Source: Motiliproteus sp. SC1-56 (GTDB lineage: Bacteria; Pseudomonadota; Gammaproteobacteria; Pseudomonadales; Balneatricaceae). Taken from it: 64,000 nt of DNA. The translations under genes and the position numbers were made by a program. The notes under the pieces are model-generated. The model worked only from the letters and a program-made list of their open reading frames with translations, was not told where the DNA came from and did no database searches. The stretch's first letter is position 1; each line of letters starts with the position of its first letter. The DNA lies in the NCBI RefSeq assembly GCF_017309075.1, contig NZ_JAEMGS010000001.1:186001-250000 (forward strand), written 5' to 3'. This document shows positions 1 through 13,372 of this stretch, piece by piece.

Positions 1-1437
1 CAGCTTAATCAGTGCACTCGGCGCCGATGGATCACCCTGTCGGGCGGCGGCCAGGACTTCACCGTGGTGCGGCGCCCTTGGCCGCTCACCGAACCACTTC
101 GTAATGCTTTGCGCCGCCTCCCGGGGGCTCATCCCTTCATGGCAACGGGTGCAGGCATCCGGGCTCTGGGTCTGCTCAGCGAGATCCGGGCGTGGCACGC
201 GAAGACTGTGGTCGCGGCGCGGATCCACCACCATGTAGGTGGTGGCGGGCATATGGCAATTGACGCACCGTGCTCCCTCGCTGCCCGGCGCATGATGGTG
301 GTGTCCGGGTCCGTCATAATCGGCAGGCTTGAGGGATGAAAAACGCACCGGCGGTGAAAGATTGTGGCACTGCGTGCACAGCTCATTCCCCGTCACGCGC
401 AGCTTATTGGTGTGAGGGTCATGGCAGTCGGTGCAGCTGACCCCTGCCTGATGCATGCGGCTCTGTACAAAGGAGCCGTACACATAGACCTCCCCCTGGA
501 TCTGACCGTCGGCGTGGTACATTCCCTGCTTCAACAAGGCGGGCAAGACGCTGTCCAGCAGGGGCGCTCCCGGCTGCGGTCCTACTCCAAGGGTCTGCCG
601 GCGGCTGTGGCAGCGGGCGCACTGCTCGACCAACTGAGGGCCCGACAGCGATGACAAATTAACCGCGAGGCCATTATTCGGCGTTATCGCGCTATCCCCA
701 TCGGCGGCTTTCGCCTGCTGCGCAGCCCAATCTATGTGACCCTGGCCGGGCCCGTGACAACTCTGGCACCCCACGTTCAGCTCGTGCCAGGTGGTTGCAA
801 AGGTGTCCGTGGTCGCATCGTAGTGCCTTTGCAGGTTGGTCGAGTGACAATCGGCACACATCGCATTCCAGTTCTGGTAGCGCCCGCGCCAATGCAAGGC
901 ATCGTCCGGCGTGAACGCCTGGCCCGGGTAGAGGGAGAACCAGCGCTGCCCCCCTTCCGCCTTCGAGCGCGCATCCCACGCAATGGTAAGGCTTTGCAAC
1001 CGCCCCCCGGGCAGCTCAACCAGGTACTGCTGCAGCGGGTAAAAGCCGAAGGTATAGGCGATCTCGTAGCTCTGCGCTGGTTCCTCCGGCCCTTCCAAGG
1101 TAGCCACAAACCGCTCCCCGTCACGGCCAAAGACGGCCTTGACCGGCCCGTCTTCAAAGCGGGCACCGGCAAAATTGCCGAGCACATTACCCGCGGTTGC
1201 TTCACGCATCGCCCAACCGTGATCCGAATCCTGCCACGCCTCGTGCTGGGCCGCGTGGCAGCCGGCGCAACTCCCTTCTGGCGCATAGCCCATGGCCTCG
1301 GTTGCCATTTGCGGTGGCTCGATGCCAAACGCCCTGGCGATGAGCAGCACCGACAGGAGGAGTACTTTTTTTACTTGCCCCCAGAATGGCCCTAATCCTG
1401 GGTGCGCGGTATTGGGTTGGCCGGAAGGTGGCGCCAC
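1..1437 (-). CDS. Multiheme (at least octaheme) c-type cytochrome, partial
   Basis: The minus strand reads open from about 1437 to the window edge, so the C-terminus is missing. Eight CXXCH heme motifs are in one frame: CAGCH (1255-1269), CADCH (844-858), CQSCH (754-768), CARCH (607-621), CTDCH (421-435), CTQCH (364-378), CVNCH (253-267) and CTRCH (139-153). A hydrophobic segment with two lysines just ahead of it looks like a Sec signal, so the protein is probably periplasmic. A His-rich stretch precedes CVNCH. The pattern fits the doubled-CXXCH / cytochrome c554-like proteins that often carry C-terminal TPR repeats; the last visible residues would begin that part. The electron-transfer partner is unknown. 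The start is uncertain: GTG at 1437 keeps the hydrophobic segment, while the first in-frame ATG (1308) would lose it. Family is fairly sure, exact role is not. Confidence 0.8.
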   Translation of the reverse strand, partial: MAPPSGQPNTAHPGLGPFWGQVKKVLLLSVLLIARAFGIEPPQMATEAMGYAPEGSCAGCHAAQHEAWQDSDHGWAMREATAGNVLGNFAGARFEDGPVKAVFGRDGERFVATLEGPEEPAQSYEIAYTFGFYPLQQYLVELPGGRLQSLTIAWDARSKAEGGQRWFSLYPGQAFTPDDALHWRGRYQNWNAMCADCHSTNLQRHYDATTDTFATTWHELNVGCQSCHGPGQGHIDWAAQQAKAADGDSAITPNNGLAVNLSSLSGPQLVEQCARCHSRRQTLGVGPQPGAPLLDSVLPALLKQGMYHADGQIQGEVYVYGSFVQSRMHQAGVSCTDCHDPHTNKLRVTGNELCTQCHNLSPPVRFSSLKPADYDGPGHHHHAPGSEGARCVNCHMPATTYMVVDPRRDHSLRVPRPDLAEQTQSPDACTRCHEGMSPREAAQSITKWFGERPRAPHHGEVLAAARQGDPSAPSALIKL

Positions 1438-1769
1438 CCCTCTCGTAACTCCCCTAAAGACACGGCACGATTTAAGCGGCGACAACGGTTGAAGAAAGCT
1501 CACTCGGCCCTCGGACTTGATAGGAAACATCGGAAAATCGTGGCTGGCCTCAACCCCTTGAGCTCCCGGGACAAAGGAATGACGGCCAGACAAGCGCTCA
1601 AAGAGGATGGCTTTAATTTTATTTGCATTCAGATAGTTAAGCAGATGGATCGAAAAAGAGCAGGGAGCGCATCAAGAAAAAATAGCACTTGCCTGCAAGC
1701 CAGGCTCGGGCCACCCGAATAGCCTCCCACCAGAACGATGGGCGGCGAAAATTTTGCTCGGTTAAAAAA
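1438..1769. other. Intergenic region without a recognisable gene
   Basis: About 330 bases lie between the cytochrome start and the terminator behind glmS. Short open frames exist on plus, but their translations resemble no family I recognise and have no convincing ribosome binding site. The upstream region of the cytochrome gene, and so its promoter, should be here; I see no clear -35/-10 pair. Confidence 0.5.
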
Positions 1770-1800
1770 CTAAAAAGCCCGGGGTTACCGGGCTTTTTAG
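1770..1800 (-). terminator. Rho-independent terminator after glmS
   Basis: A perfect 13-bp stem (1770-1782 with 1788-1800) has a 5-base loop. The stem ends in A/T runs on both sides, so it could stop transcription from either direction. It lies about 50 bases past the glmS stop codon. Confidence 0.9.
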
Positions 1801-1847
1801 TTTTGCTTGTGGATGCGAATTCGAGAAATCGTTTCCTCTGACTTCCC

Positions 1848-3683
1848 CTACTCGACGGTCACCGATTTGGCTAGGTTGCGGGGCTGGTCCACGTCGGTGC
1901 CTTTGAGCACCGCCACGTGGTAGGAGAGCAGCTGCAGGGGAATCGTGTAGAGGATCGGCTCCAGCACCCGGTGGGTGTGGGGCAGATCCAGCTTGTAGAA
2001 TCCGTTACCGCTTTCCATCTGCGCCTTGGCGTCGGCAAAGACGTAAAGCTCGCCACCACGGGCCTGCACCTCCTGCATGTTGGCCTTGAGCTTCTCCAGC
2101 AGGTTGTTGTGTGGCGCCACCACGATCACCGGCATTTCCTTATCCACCAGCGCCAGCGGGCCGTGCTTAAGCTCCCCGGCGGGATAGGCCTCGGCGTGAA
2201 TGTAGGAGATCTCCTTGAGCTTGAGCGCCCCCTCCATGGCCACCGGGTACATGGCCCCGCGCCCCAGGAACAGACTGTGATGCTTTTCCGCAAAGCGCTG
2301 GGAGAGGGTCTGAATCGCCTCGTCCATGCCCAGCACCTGCTCCAGCAGTGCCGACAGGCCGTGAAGTTCGCGCACCAGCTCCGCTTCAAGCTCCGGCGCC
2401 AGGCCGTGGCGGCGACCCAGGGCCAGGGTGGTGAGCAGCAGGGCCACCAGCTGGCTGGTAAAGGCCTTGGTGGAGGCGACCCCGATCTCGGGACCGGCGT
2501 TGGTCATCAAGGCCAGGTCCGACTCGCGCACCAGGGAGCTTCCGGGCACGTTACAGATGGTCAGGCAGGCCAGAAACCCGTTCTGCTTGGCCTCGCGCAG
2601 GGCGGCAAGGGTATCGGCGGTCTCACCGGACTGGGAGATGGTGAGGAAAAGGCTGTTGGGCAGCGCCACCGGCTTGCGATAGCGGTATTCACTGGCCACC
2701 TCCACCTGGCAGGGAATACCCACCAGCTCCTCGATCCAGTACTTGGCCACCATGCCGGCGTGGTAGCTGGTACCGCAGGCAATGATCTGCACCGCCTGGA
2801 CACGGTCGAAGATCGCTTCGGCGCCGGCTCCGAAGGCCGCTTCAAATACCCGCTCGCGGCCGATGCGCCCTTCCAGTACGGCGTTGACCACCGCCGGCTG
2901 CTCGTAGATCTCCTTGAGCATGTAGTGACGGTACTCGCCCTTATCGGCGGCGTCGTGGCCGTGCTCGAAACGCTGCACGCTGTGGCTAACCGGCTGACCG
3001 TTCCGGTCAAATACCTGCACCTGCTCGCGCTCCACCTCGGCCAGCTCGCCCTCGTCCAGGTAGATGAACTGGTCGGTCACCTGCAGCAGGGCCAGGGGGT
3101 CAGAGGCGATAAAGTTCTCACCAATTCCGACACCGATCACCAGGGGACTGCCCATGCGAGCCGCCATCAACCGCTCTGGGTTCTCCCGGTCGAGGATCGC
3201 CAGCGCATAGGCCCCGTCCAATTGAGCAATGGTATCGCGCACCGCCTGAGGAAAGCTTTGCCCTTCCTCCAGCTTCTCGTAGACGAGGTGAGCGATCACT
3301 TCGGTGTCGGTGTCCGAGGCAAATCGCACCCCTTTAGCCTCCAGCGCTCGGCGCAGGGGTTCAAAATTCTCGATGATGCCGTTGTGCACCACCGCCACCC
3401 GCCCGCTGGCCAGGTGAGGGTGGGCATTACGTTCTTCGGGTTTTCCGTGGGTGGCCCAACGGGTGTGAGCGATCCCCAGGGTACCGTTCAGGGGCGCGGC
3501 CTCCAGCGCCGCGGCCAGCTCCGCCACTTTACCCGAACGGCGGGTGCAGCCCAGCTGCCCGGTGCCGTTGTCCAGTACCGCCATCCCGGCCGAATCGTAC
3601 CCCCGGTACTCGAGGCGACGCAGCCCCTCCAACAAAATGGCGGCCACATTCCTTTGCGCGATGGCGCCCACGATTCCACACAT
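1848..3683 (-). CDS. glmS: Glutamine--fructose-6-phosphate aminotransferase
   Basis: Makes glucosamine-6-phosphate from fructose-6-phosphate and glutamine, the first step to UDP-GlcNAc for peptidoglycan and lipopolysaccharide; cytoplasmic. The 611-residue protein has the family's full length. Met1 is followed by the catalytic Cys2 in CGIVGAIA (class II glutamine amidotransferase domain, about 2-220). Two SIS sugar-isomerase domains follow, with SQSGETADT near residue 347, and the chain ends in the typical KSVTVE tail. It starts 15 bases after the glmU stop on the same strand, so the two genes of the pathway are probably co-transcribed. No glmS ribozyme is visible upstream, as expected for a gammaproteobacterium. 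Confidence 0.98.
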   Translation of the reverse strand: MCGIVGAIAQRNVAAILLEGLRRLEYRGYDSAGMAVLDNGTGQLGCTRRSGKVAELAAALEAAPLNGTLGIAHTRWATHGKPEERNAHPHLASGRVAVVHNGIIENFEPLRRALEAKGVRFASDTDTEVIAHLVYEKLEEGQSFPQAVRDTIAQLDGAYALAILDRENPERLMAARMGSPLVIGVGIGENFIASDPLALLQVTDQFIYLDEGELAEVEREQVQVFDRNGQPVSHSVQRFEHGHDAADKGEYRHYMLKEIYEQPAVVNAVLEGRIGRERVFEAAFGAGAEAIFDRVQAVQIIACGTSYHAGMVAKYWIEELVGIPCQVEVASEYRYRKPVALPNSLFLTISQSGETADTLAALREAKQNGFLACLTICNVPGSSLVRESDLALMTNAGPEIGVASTKAFTSQLVALLLTTLALGRRHGLAPELEAELVRELHGLSALLEQVLGMDEAIQTLSQRFAEKHHSLFLGRGAMYPVAMEGALKLKEISYIHAEAYPAGELKHGPLALVDKEMPVIVVAPHNNLLEKLKANMQEVQARGGELYVFADAKAQMESGNGFYKLDLPHTHRVLEPILYTIPLQLLSYHVAVLKGTDVDQPRNLAKSVTVE

Positions 3684-3698
3684 AAACTCTTGCCTCGC

Positions 3699-5075
3699 TT
3701 ACTGTTGCTTTTTGGGCCGCTGCCACTGGGCCAGGGAAACCTGCCGGCCCCGTGCGACCCCGAGAGCACCGTCGGCCACCGCCTTGGTGATGGTGGAACC
3801 CGCCGCGGTGGTAGCCCCCTTGCCGACCCGCACCGGCGCCACCAGGGAGGTGTTGGAGCCGATGAAGGCGCCGTCGTCGATCTCGGTCTTGTGCTTGTTG
3901 ACCCCGTCGTAGTTGCAGGTGATGGTGCCGGCACCCACGTTGACCTCGCGGCCAAGGTCAGCATCCCCCACGTAGCTCAGGTGGTTGATCTTGGAACCCT
4001 CGCCAACTTTCGCTTTCTTGGTCTCAACGAAATTCCCTACCTTGGCCCCGCGAGCCAGTTCGGTGCCGGGACGCAGGCGGGCGAAGGGGCCCACGTCGCA
4101 GCCCTCGGCGACGCTGGCGCCATCCAGCAGGGAGTGGGACTTGATTACCGTCCCCGGGGCGATTTCGGAGTCTCGGATCACACAATTGGCACCGATCTCC
4201 ACGCCGTCACCGATCCGCACCCGTCCCTCGAGAATCACGTTCACATCCAGGGTGACGTCCTGGCCGATGTGGATGTCGCCCCGGAAGTCGACCCGGGCCG
4301 GATCCATCAGGGTGACCCCCTCGGTCATCCAGTGCTCGGCCTGCTGTTGCTGGTACCAGCGCTCAAGCGCCGCCAGCTGCAGACGGTTGTTGACCCCCTG
4401 CACCTCCTGCTCGGCGCCGGGCTGCACCGCATCGATGGTGTGCCGGGCAGCGGCGGCCATGGCGATGATGTCGGTCAGGTAGTACTCGCCCTGGGCGTTA
4501 TCGGCCGAGAGCGCCGGCAGCCACTGCTTGAGCCAGGCCGCGGGCAGGGCCAGGATGCCGGTATTGATCTCGGCAATGGCCAGCTCCGCCTCGCTGGCAT
4601 CCTTGTGCTCGACGATAGCCACCACTTGGTGATCGTGGTCGCGGACGATGCGTCCGTAGCCGGTCGGATCCTCCAGGGTCACGGTGAGCAGTCCCAGGCG
4701 CTGCGCGTCGGCCAGAGAAACCAACTGCTGCAGGGTGGCGAGGGTGGTCAGGGGAACGTCGCCATAGAGCACCAGCACCGTGCTGTTGGGGTCGACCTGG
4801 GGCATCGCCTGGTCCACCGCGTGACCGGTTCCCAACTGCTCGGTCTGCTCCACGATATTGATTGCATCGGCATCTTTCCGTCCGGCCAAGTAACCGCGCA
4901 ACTGGTCGCTGCCATGGCCCACCACCAGGTGCATGTGTGCGGGTTTGAGGGCGGCGGCGGTATCCAGAACGTGGCCCACCATGGGCTTTCCGGCCAGGGG
5001 GTGCAGCACCTTGGGCAACTGTGATTTCATCCGTGTTCCCTGGCCGGCGGCCAGGATGATCACTTCCAGGGACAT
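3699..5075 (-). CDS. glmU: Bifunctional GlmU: glucosamine-1-P acetyltransferase / UDP-GlcNAc pyrophosphorylase
   Basis: Acetylates glucosamine-1-phosphate and then couples it to UTP, giving UDP-GlcNAc. The 458-residue protein shows the N-terminal nucleotidyltransferase domain (about 1-228) with the signature LAAGQGTRMKSQLPKVLHPL near residue 8. A C-terminal left-handed beta-helix follows, built from hexapeptide repeats (about 250-440). Length is normal. It lies between the atp operon terminator and glmS on the same strand. The order atpC-glmU-glmS is widespread in gammaproteobacteria. Confidence 0.98.
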   Translation of the reverse strand: MSLEVIILAAGQGTRMKSQLPKVLHPLAGKPMVGHVLDTAAALKPAHMHLVVGHGSDQLRGYLAGRKDADAINIVEQTEQLGTGHAVDQAMPQVDPNSTVLVLYGDVPLTTLATLQQLVSLADAQRLGLLTVTLEDPTGYGRIVRDHDHQVVAIVEHKDASEAELAIAEINTGILALPAAWLKQWLPALSADNAQGEYYLTDIIAMAAAARHTIDAVQPGAEQEVQGVNNRLQLAALERWYQQQQAEHWMTEGVTLMDPARVDFRGDIHIGQDVTLDVNVILEGRVRIGDGVEIGANCVIRDSEIAPGTVIKSHSLLDGASVAEGCDVGPFARLRPGTELARGAKVGNFVETKKAKVGEGSKINHLSYVGDADLGREVNVGAGTITCNYDGVNKHKTEIDDGAFIGSNTSLVAPVRVGKGATTAAGSTITKAVADGALGVARGRQVSLAQWQRPKKQQ

Positions 5076-5189
5076 AGAAAAGATCCTTTGAACTCAACTC
5101 GGCAGTGATTGTGACGCGCTTGGCATACTCAGACAAACGCCGCCCGCTTTAAAATAGCATTCGCCCCGGCGACGGGCGCTCCGGAACGA

Positions 5190-5218
5190 AAAAAGGCGGC
5201 CTTGTGGGCCGCCTTTTT
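5190..5218 (-). terminator. Terminator of the atp operon
   Basis: A 12-bp stem (5190-5201 with 5207-5218) has a 5-base loop; its GC core is GGCGGCC/GGCCGCC. On the minus strand it is followed by a run of T. It sits 26 bases past the atpC stop and separates the atp operon from glmU. Confidence 0.92.
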
Positions 5219-5243
5219 AGCAAATTGGAGACCAAAGGTCCCG

Positions 5244-5669
5244 TTATTTGCCCATTTTCTTACGAATGGCGCGCAGGGTACGCAGCTGGGCGGAGGCTTC
5301 CGCCAGTTGCGTGCTGGCCAGGGAGTACTCGAACTCGGCGTTCTGGTTCTTGAGCGCCTGCTCGGCCTGCTTCTTGGCCTCTTCGGCCGCCGCTTCGTCC
5401 ATGTCGTGGGCCCGCAGCGCGGTGTCCGCCATGATGGTGACCTTGTGAGGCTGAACCTCGAGGAAACCACCGGAGACGTAGAACACCTCTTCGGCGCCGC
5501 CCTGCTTTTTCAGCTCGACCGGACCGGGCTTGATCTCTGTCAGCAGCGGGGCGTGACCGGGGGTGATACCCACGTCGCCCAGGCTGCCGGTCAGAGATAC
5601 GAACTCGATCAGACCGGAGAACACTTCGTTCTCGGCGCTGACGATATCGCAGTGAACAGTCATAGCCAT
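5244..5669 (-). CDS. atpC: F1 ATP synthase epsilon subunit
   Basis: Epsilon subunit of the F1 sector; it joins gamma to the c-ring and inhibits ATP hydrolysis. The 141 residues have the N-terminal beta-sandwich ([17 protein letters not shown] onward, with the [17 protein letters not shown] segment) and a C-terminal helical hairpin rich in Ala/Glu/Lys (about 90-141). It is the last gene of the atp operon, just ahead of a strong terminator. Confidence 0.97.
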   Translation of the reverse strand: MAMTVHCDIVSAENEVFSGLIEFVSLTGSLGDVGITPGHAPLLTEIKPGPVELKKQGGAEEVFYVSGGFLEVQPHKVTIMADTALRAHDMDEAAAEEAKKQAEQALKNQNAEFEYSLASTQLAEASAQLRTLRAIRKKMGK

Positions 5670-5736
5670 GTTTAGTTGCCTCTTTGGGGTGAAGTGAGGG
5701 CCAGGGCCCTCACCACAGGTGGAAGTCGCTCAGAGA

Positions 5737-7125
<1,389 letters not shown>

Positions 7126-7143
7126 TTAAACCTTTTTCACCTG

Positions 7144-8007
7144 TTAAACAGCTGCCGCGCCACTCACGATCTCGGAGATCTCTTGAGTGATCGCAGCCTG
7201 ACGCGCCTTGTTGTAAACCATCTGCAGATCGTCGATGAGGTTGCCGGCGTTATCGGTGGCGTTCTTCATCGCGATCATTCGCGCAGCCTGTTCACAGGCG
7301 TTGTTTTCAACCACGGCCTGGTAGACCAGTGACTCGATGTAGCGAGTCAGCAGACCATCCAGGAGCTCCTTGGCGTCGGGCTCGTAGATGTAGTCCCAGT
7401 GGTGGCTGAGGCTGTCGTCGTCTTCTTCCGCCTTCAGGGGCAGGAGCTGTTCAACGACCGGCTGTTGGGTCATCGTGTTAACGAAGTTGTTGTATACGAT
7501 GTTCAACTGGTCCAGCTTGCCTTCACCGTACGCGTCCAGCATGACCTTGACGCTGCCGATGAGGCTGCTGATCTCCGGGGCGTCGCCCAGGCCGGAGGTG
7601 GCCGCAACCACGTTCCCGCCGTAGCTGCGGAAGAAACCGCCCGCCTTGGAGCCGATGGCGCAGATGTCGATCTCGACATTCTTCTCGTGCCACTCGGACA
7701 TGGACTTGACCATGGCCTTGAACCCGTTGATGTTCAGGCCACCGCAGAGTCCACGGTCAGTTGATACAACGATATAGCCAACCCGCTTCACGTCCCGCTC
7801 TTGCAGGTACAGGTGCTTGTATTCGGGATTCGATTTCGCCAGATGTGCGATCACACCGCGCATGCGGTCCGCGTAAGGGCGGCTCGCCTGCATGCGGTCC
7901 TGAGCCTTGCGCATCTTCGACGCAGCCACCATTTCCATGGCGCTGGTGATCTTACGCGTGCTCTGGATACTCGCAATCTGGGTCTTGATCTCTTTTCCGA
8001 CTGCCAT
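7144..8007 (-). CDS. atpG: F1 ATP synthase gamma subunit
   Basis: Central rotor shaft of F1. The 287-residue protein begins with [20 protein letters not shown]. It has the conserved N- and C-terminal coiled-coil helices, including the C-terminal segment from [13 protein letters not shown] to the end. The central Rossmann-like domain is marked by [13 protein letters not shown]. It is full length and in the normal operon position between atpA and atpD. Confidence 0.98.
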   Translation of the reverse strand: MAVGKEIKTQIASIQSTRKITSAMEMVAASKMRKAQDRMQASRPYADRMRGVIAHLAKSNPEYKHLYLQERDVKRVGYIVVSTDRGLCGGLNINGFKAMVKSMSEWHEKNVEIDICAIGSKAGGFFRSYGGNVVAATSGLGDAPEISSLIGSVKVMLDAYGEGKLDQLNIVYNNFVNTMTQQPVVEQLLPLKAEEDDDSLSHHWDYIYEPDAKELLDGLLTRYIESLVYQAVVENNACEQAARMIAMKNATDNAGNLIDDLQMVYNKARQAAITQEISEIVSGAAAV

Positions 8008-8075
8008 ATCTCTTTGCCTTTATATACGTTGAAGTTCTACCCGCGGGTAAAGCGGGGGCCTGAGCCCCCGGCCAA

Positions 8076-9620
<1,545 letters not shown>

Positions 9621-9637
9621 GCTTTAATCCCTCTCGC

Positions 9638-10174
9638 TCAGGAGTTCATGGCTTCGGCCAGCTTCTGCAGCTTGCCGCGCACCGAACCGTCGATTACCAG
9701 GTCCTCGGTACGAACCACCACACCGCCGATCAGGGCCTGGTCTACCTCGGCACTGATCTCTACTTCACGGTCCAGCTTCTTACCAATAGCCTGAGCTAGC
9801 TTGGTCTGTTGCTCTTTAGTCAGTTTGAACGCAGAGGTCACTTGGATCTGAACGCTCTTTTGCTGCTCGGCCTTGAGCCGATCGAACAACACAGAAATTT
9901 CAGGTAGTACGGGCAGGCGCTTGTTCTCGGCCAGAAGGTTGATAAAGTTCCGGCCCTGCTCGTCCAGCTTCTCCGCACAGATGTCCAGGACCAAGCCGGC
10001 CTTTTCCGCGGCGGCAAGCCCCGGGTTGGCCAGCAGTTGGGCGACCTGTTCATCCTGGGTTGCTTGAGCTGCCAGGGAGAGCATCTCTGACCACTTGTCC
10101 AAAGCCTTCTGCTCAAGGGCAGTTTGAAACGCAGCTTTCGTATAGGGTCGAGCGACTGTGCTTAATTCAGCCAT
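9638..10174 (-). CDS. atpH: F1 ATP synthase delta subunit
   Basis: Stalk subunit linking F1 to the b-dimer. The 178-residue protein shows the N-terminal helical bundle (MAELSTVARPYTKAAFQTAL) and the C-terminal signature region around VDQALIGGVVVRTEDLVIDGSVRGKLQKL. It lies between atpF and atpA with short spacers. Confidence 0.97.
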   Translation of the reverse strand: MAELSTVARPYTKAAFQTALEQKALDKWSEMLSLAAQATQDEQVAQLLANPGLAAAEKAGLVLDICAEKLDEQGRNFINLLAENKRLPVLPEISVLFDRLKAEQQKSVQIQVTSAFKLTKEQQTKLAQAIGKKLDREVEISAEVDQALIGGVVVRTEDLVIDGSVRGKLQKLAEAMNS

Positions 10175-10193
10175 CGTTCACCTCTCCAGTTGC

Positions 10194-10664
10194 TCAAAGC
10201 TCCGCTGCAAGCTTGTCGACAAGTTCTGCACTGGCCTTGCTGTCTACCGATTTACCCAGGATCTTCTCCGCACCGGCGACCGCCAGAACGGCGACCTGGG
10301 CCCGCAGGGCCTCTTTGGCACGGTTTACTTCCTGCTCGATTTCAGCCTTGGCAGCTTCTTTCAGGCGGTTGCCCTCTTCGATCGCTTGCTCTTTGGCGTC
10401 GTCGACAATCTGGTTAGCACGCTTGTTGGCCTGCTCGATAATGGCCGCAGCCTCTTCCTTGCCTTCACGCAGTGCCTGGGTGGCCTTTTCTTTGGCCAGC
10501 TCCAGGTCACGTGAGGCGCGGTCTGCCGCGTCCAAACCTTCGGCAATCTTCTTCTGGCGCTCGCGCAGGGCCCCGGTCAGGGGGGGCCATACGAACTTCA
10601 TGCAGAACCAGACGAAGAAGAAAAACGCGATGGCTTGGCCGATGATGGTTGCATTGATATTCAC
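10194..10664 (-). CDS. atpF: F0 ATP synthase subunit b
   Basis: Peripheral stalk subunit. The 156 residues start with [20 protein letters not shown], a single N-terminal membrane helix. A long charged amphipathic helix rich in Ala, Glu and Lys (about 35-156) follows and would dimerise as a coiled coil. The conserved KFVWPPL segment sits just after the membrane helix. Confidence 0.97.
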   Translation of the reverse strand: MNINATIIGQAIAFFFFVWFCMKFVWPPLTGALRERQKKIAEGLDAADRASRDLELAKEKATQALREGKEEAAAIIEQANKRANQIVDDAKEQAIEEGNRLKEAAKAEIEQEVNRAKEALRAQVAVLAVAGAEKILGKSVDSKASAELVDKLAAEL

Positions 10665-10706
10665 ACCAACACCTCTTCTCGTTTATGTGAGTTGAAAAGT
10701 ATCGGC

Positions 10707-10952
<246 letters not shown>

Positions 10953-11001
10953 CTATTAAGAGTTAAGTTTTGAAAGTTAAAGGTTTAGTTAGTTTGAACG
11001 C

Positions 11002-11871
<870 letters not shown>

Positions 11872-11879
11872 TCAGTCAA

Positions 11880-12326
11880 TTATCTTAAAAATTGTTGATT
11901 CTGTATTACCGGCGCAGCCCATGCGATCACTTGCATCAATATAAAAACGCCAAATAGGGAAAAGGGCTCAACCGGCTCGACCAGGGTAAAGACGGTGCCG
12001 AACAGCACCATGGTCAGGGCCATTTTCCATATTTCGCTTTTATACAGATCCCGCAGGGTCTGACGAACGTTGTCTGAGTGGCGAGCGGTCAGAACCTGTT
12101 TCGCCTGGTAGAGGTTAGGCAGCAGATAAATCAATCCACCCAACAGTGCCGAGTACCCCGGAACGGCCCCTTTCAGTACCGCGATGGCGGCGCTGATGGA
12201 CAGCGTCAGCAGAACCTGGACAGCCAGAATCCGCTGAATCAAACGCGCCTGCCTGCGGGTCGTTTTGCCTCTGAACTGGGGCTTTAGATTCGATCCCACG
12301 CGCGCGTTCCGAGCAGTAAACTTCAC
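11880..12326 (-). CDS. atpI: ATP synthase subunit I (AtpI)
   Basis: Small membrane protein that heads many atp operons and helps c-ring assembly or Mg2+ supply. About four membrane segments are visible (ILAVQVLLTLSISAAIAVL, YSALLGGLIYLLPNLY, MALTMVLFGTVFTLV, FGVFILMQVIAWAAPVI). The frame stays open up to 12449, but a strong sigma70 promoter at 12364-12392 lies inside that extension, so translation must start downstream of it. I take GTG at 12326 (148 residues). TTG at 12341 behind a G-rich stretch is an alternative, and family members are usually about 130 residues. Identity is good, start is uncertain. Confidence 0.88.
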   Translation of the reverse strand: MKFTARNARVGSNLKPQFRGKTTRRQARLIQRILAVQVLLTLSISAAIAVLKGAVPGYSALLGGLIYLLPNLYQAKQVLTARHSDNVRQTLRDLYKSEIWKMALTMVLFGTVFTLVEPVEPFSLFGVFILMQVIAWAAPVIQNQQFLR

Positions 12327-12363
12327 GGTTCGGAGCCCCAAGGCCCCCCTCAACCGACCAGCG

Positions 12364-12392
12364 ATTATAGGGAGTTCGCCTTGGCACATCAA
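12364..12392 (-). promoter_or_regulatory. sigma70 promoter of the atp operon
   Basis: On the minus strand a TTGATG -35 (12387-12392), a 17-base spacer and a perfect TATAAT -10 (12364-12369) are present. Transcription would begin near 12357, about 30 bases ahead of the proposed atpI start. This is the best-formed promoter I see in the window, which suits the highly expressed atp operon. Confidence 0.8.
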
Positions 12393-12482
12393 CTTAAAAC
12401 TGGCTTTTAGCACTAAGGTCGTAACCCCGCAAACCGGGGCTTTCGCCACGGCTCATGCGGGATTGACGCGGGGTCAACAGGA

Positions 12483-13355
12483 CTACTGGATGCGGCCCAG
12501 AATGGCCTCAAGCTCGGCCAGGGACTGGTACTGGATGGTGAGGCGCCCGTCGCCCTTTTCCCCGGCGTTGATCTTCACCTTGAGGCCCAGGCTGGAGGCC
12601 AGTCGCTCTTCCAACGCCGCCAGGGCTGGATCGGGCTCGGGTCTGGCCGGCTTGGTCTTGCCGGCCTGGACTTTCTTGACCAGCTCCTCGGTCTGGCGCA
12701 CGGAAAGCCCCTTGCCCACCACCTCCTTGGCGGTGGTGACCTGCTTGTCGTGATCGTTAAGCGCCAGCAGGGCGCGGGCATGACCCATCTCCAGGTCGCC
12801 GTACTCCAGCATCCGCTTGACCTCGGGGGTCAGTTTGATCAGCCGCAGCAGGTTGGTCACGGTGGTGCGGGACTTACCCACCGCTTCGGCGACTTTCTGC
12901 TGGGTCAGCTCAAACTCGTCCATCAGCCGCTGCAGGGCCGTGGCCTCCTCGATGGGATTCAGGTCCTCGCGCTGAATGTTCTCGATCAGGGCCATGGCGA
13001 TGGCGGCCTCGTCCGGCACCTCGCGCACGGTCACGGGGATTTCGGTGAGTCCGGCCAGCTGGGCCGCCCGCCAACGCCGTTCACCGGCGATGATCTCGTA
13101 GCGCCCCATATCCACCGGCCTGACCACGATGGGCTGGATCACCCCCTGAGCGCGGATGGAATTGGCCAGCTCCTCCAGGGCGTCCGGGTCCATGTCCCGG
13201 CGCGGCTGGTAGATGCCCCGCTGGATCTTGTCCACGGCCATATGCCGAAGCGCCTCTTCGCCACCGGACGCCGCCAGCTCCACCGGGCTGTCCTCGACAC
13301 CGGTACTGCCCAAAAGCGCATCCAGACCACGACCAAGACCACGTTTTTTGACCAT
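12483..13355 (-). CDS. parB: Chromosome-partitioning protein ParB (Spo0J family)
   Basis: CTP-dependent clamp that loads at parS and spreads to segregate the origin. The 290-residue protein opens with MVKKRGLGRGLDALLG, the ParA-activating arginine-rich start. It then shows the ParB/sulfiredoxin-like domain (GIYQPRRDMDPDALEELA; GERRWRAAQLAGL; ENIQREDLNPIEEA, about residues 45-140). A helix-turn-helix (QQKVAEAVGKSRTTVTNLLR) and a C-terminal dimerisation domain follow. It lies 17 bases after parA. Candidate parS sites are at 31244 and 31287. Confidence 0.97.
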   Translation of the reverse strand: MVKKRGLGRGLDALLGSTGVEDSPVELAASGGEEALRHMAVDKIQRGIYQPRRDMDPDALEELANSIRAQGVIQPIVVRPVDMGRYEIIAGERRWRAAQLAGLTEIPVTVREVPDEAAIAMALIENIQREDLNPIEEATALQRLMDEFELTQQKVAEAVGKSRTTVTNLLRLIKLTPEVKRMLEYGDLEMGHARALLALNDHDKQVTTAKEVVGKGLSVRQTEELVKKVQAGKTKPARPEPDPALAALEERLASSLGLKVKINAGEKGDGRLTIQYQSLAELEAILGRIQ

Positions 13356-13372
13356 TTCTCAGGGTTTCCGTA

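Noticed and set aside
1402-1722. A 106-codon plus-strand open frame upstream of glmS
   Set aside because: No recognisable family and no ribosome binding site; it overlaps the cytochrome start region.
1917-5024. A 1035-codon open frame antisense to glmS and glmU
   Set aside because: It mirrors the GC-rich codon pattern of two certain genes on the other strand. Its translation is low-complexity and resembles no family.
12424-12440. Hairpin CCCCG/CGGGG as a parB terminator
   Set aside because: The stem is only five pairs and no T run follows on the minus strand.
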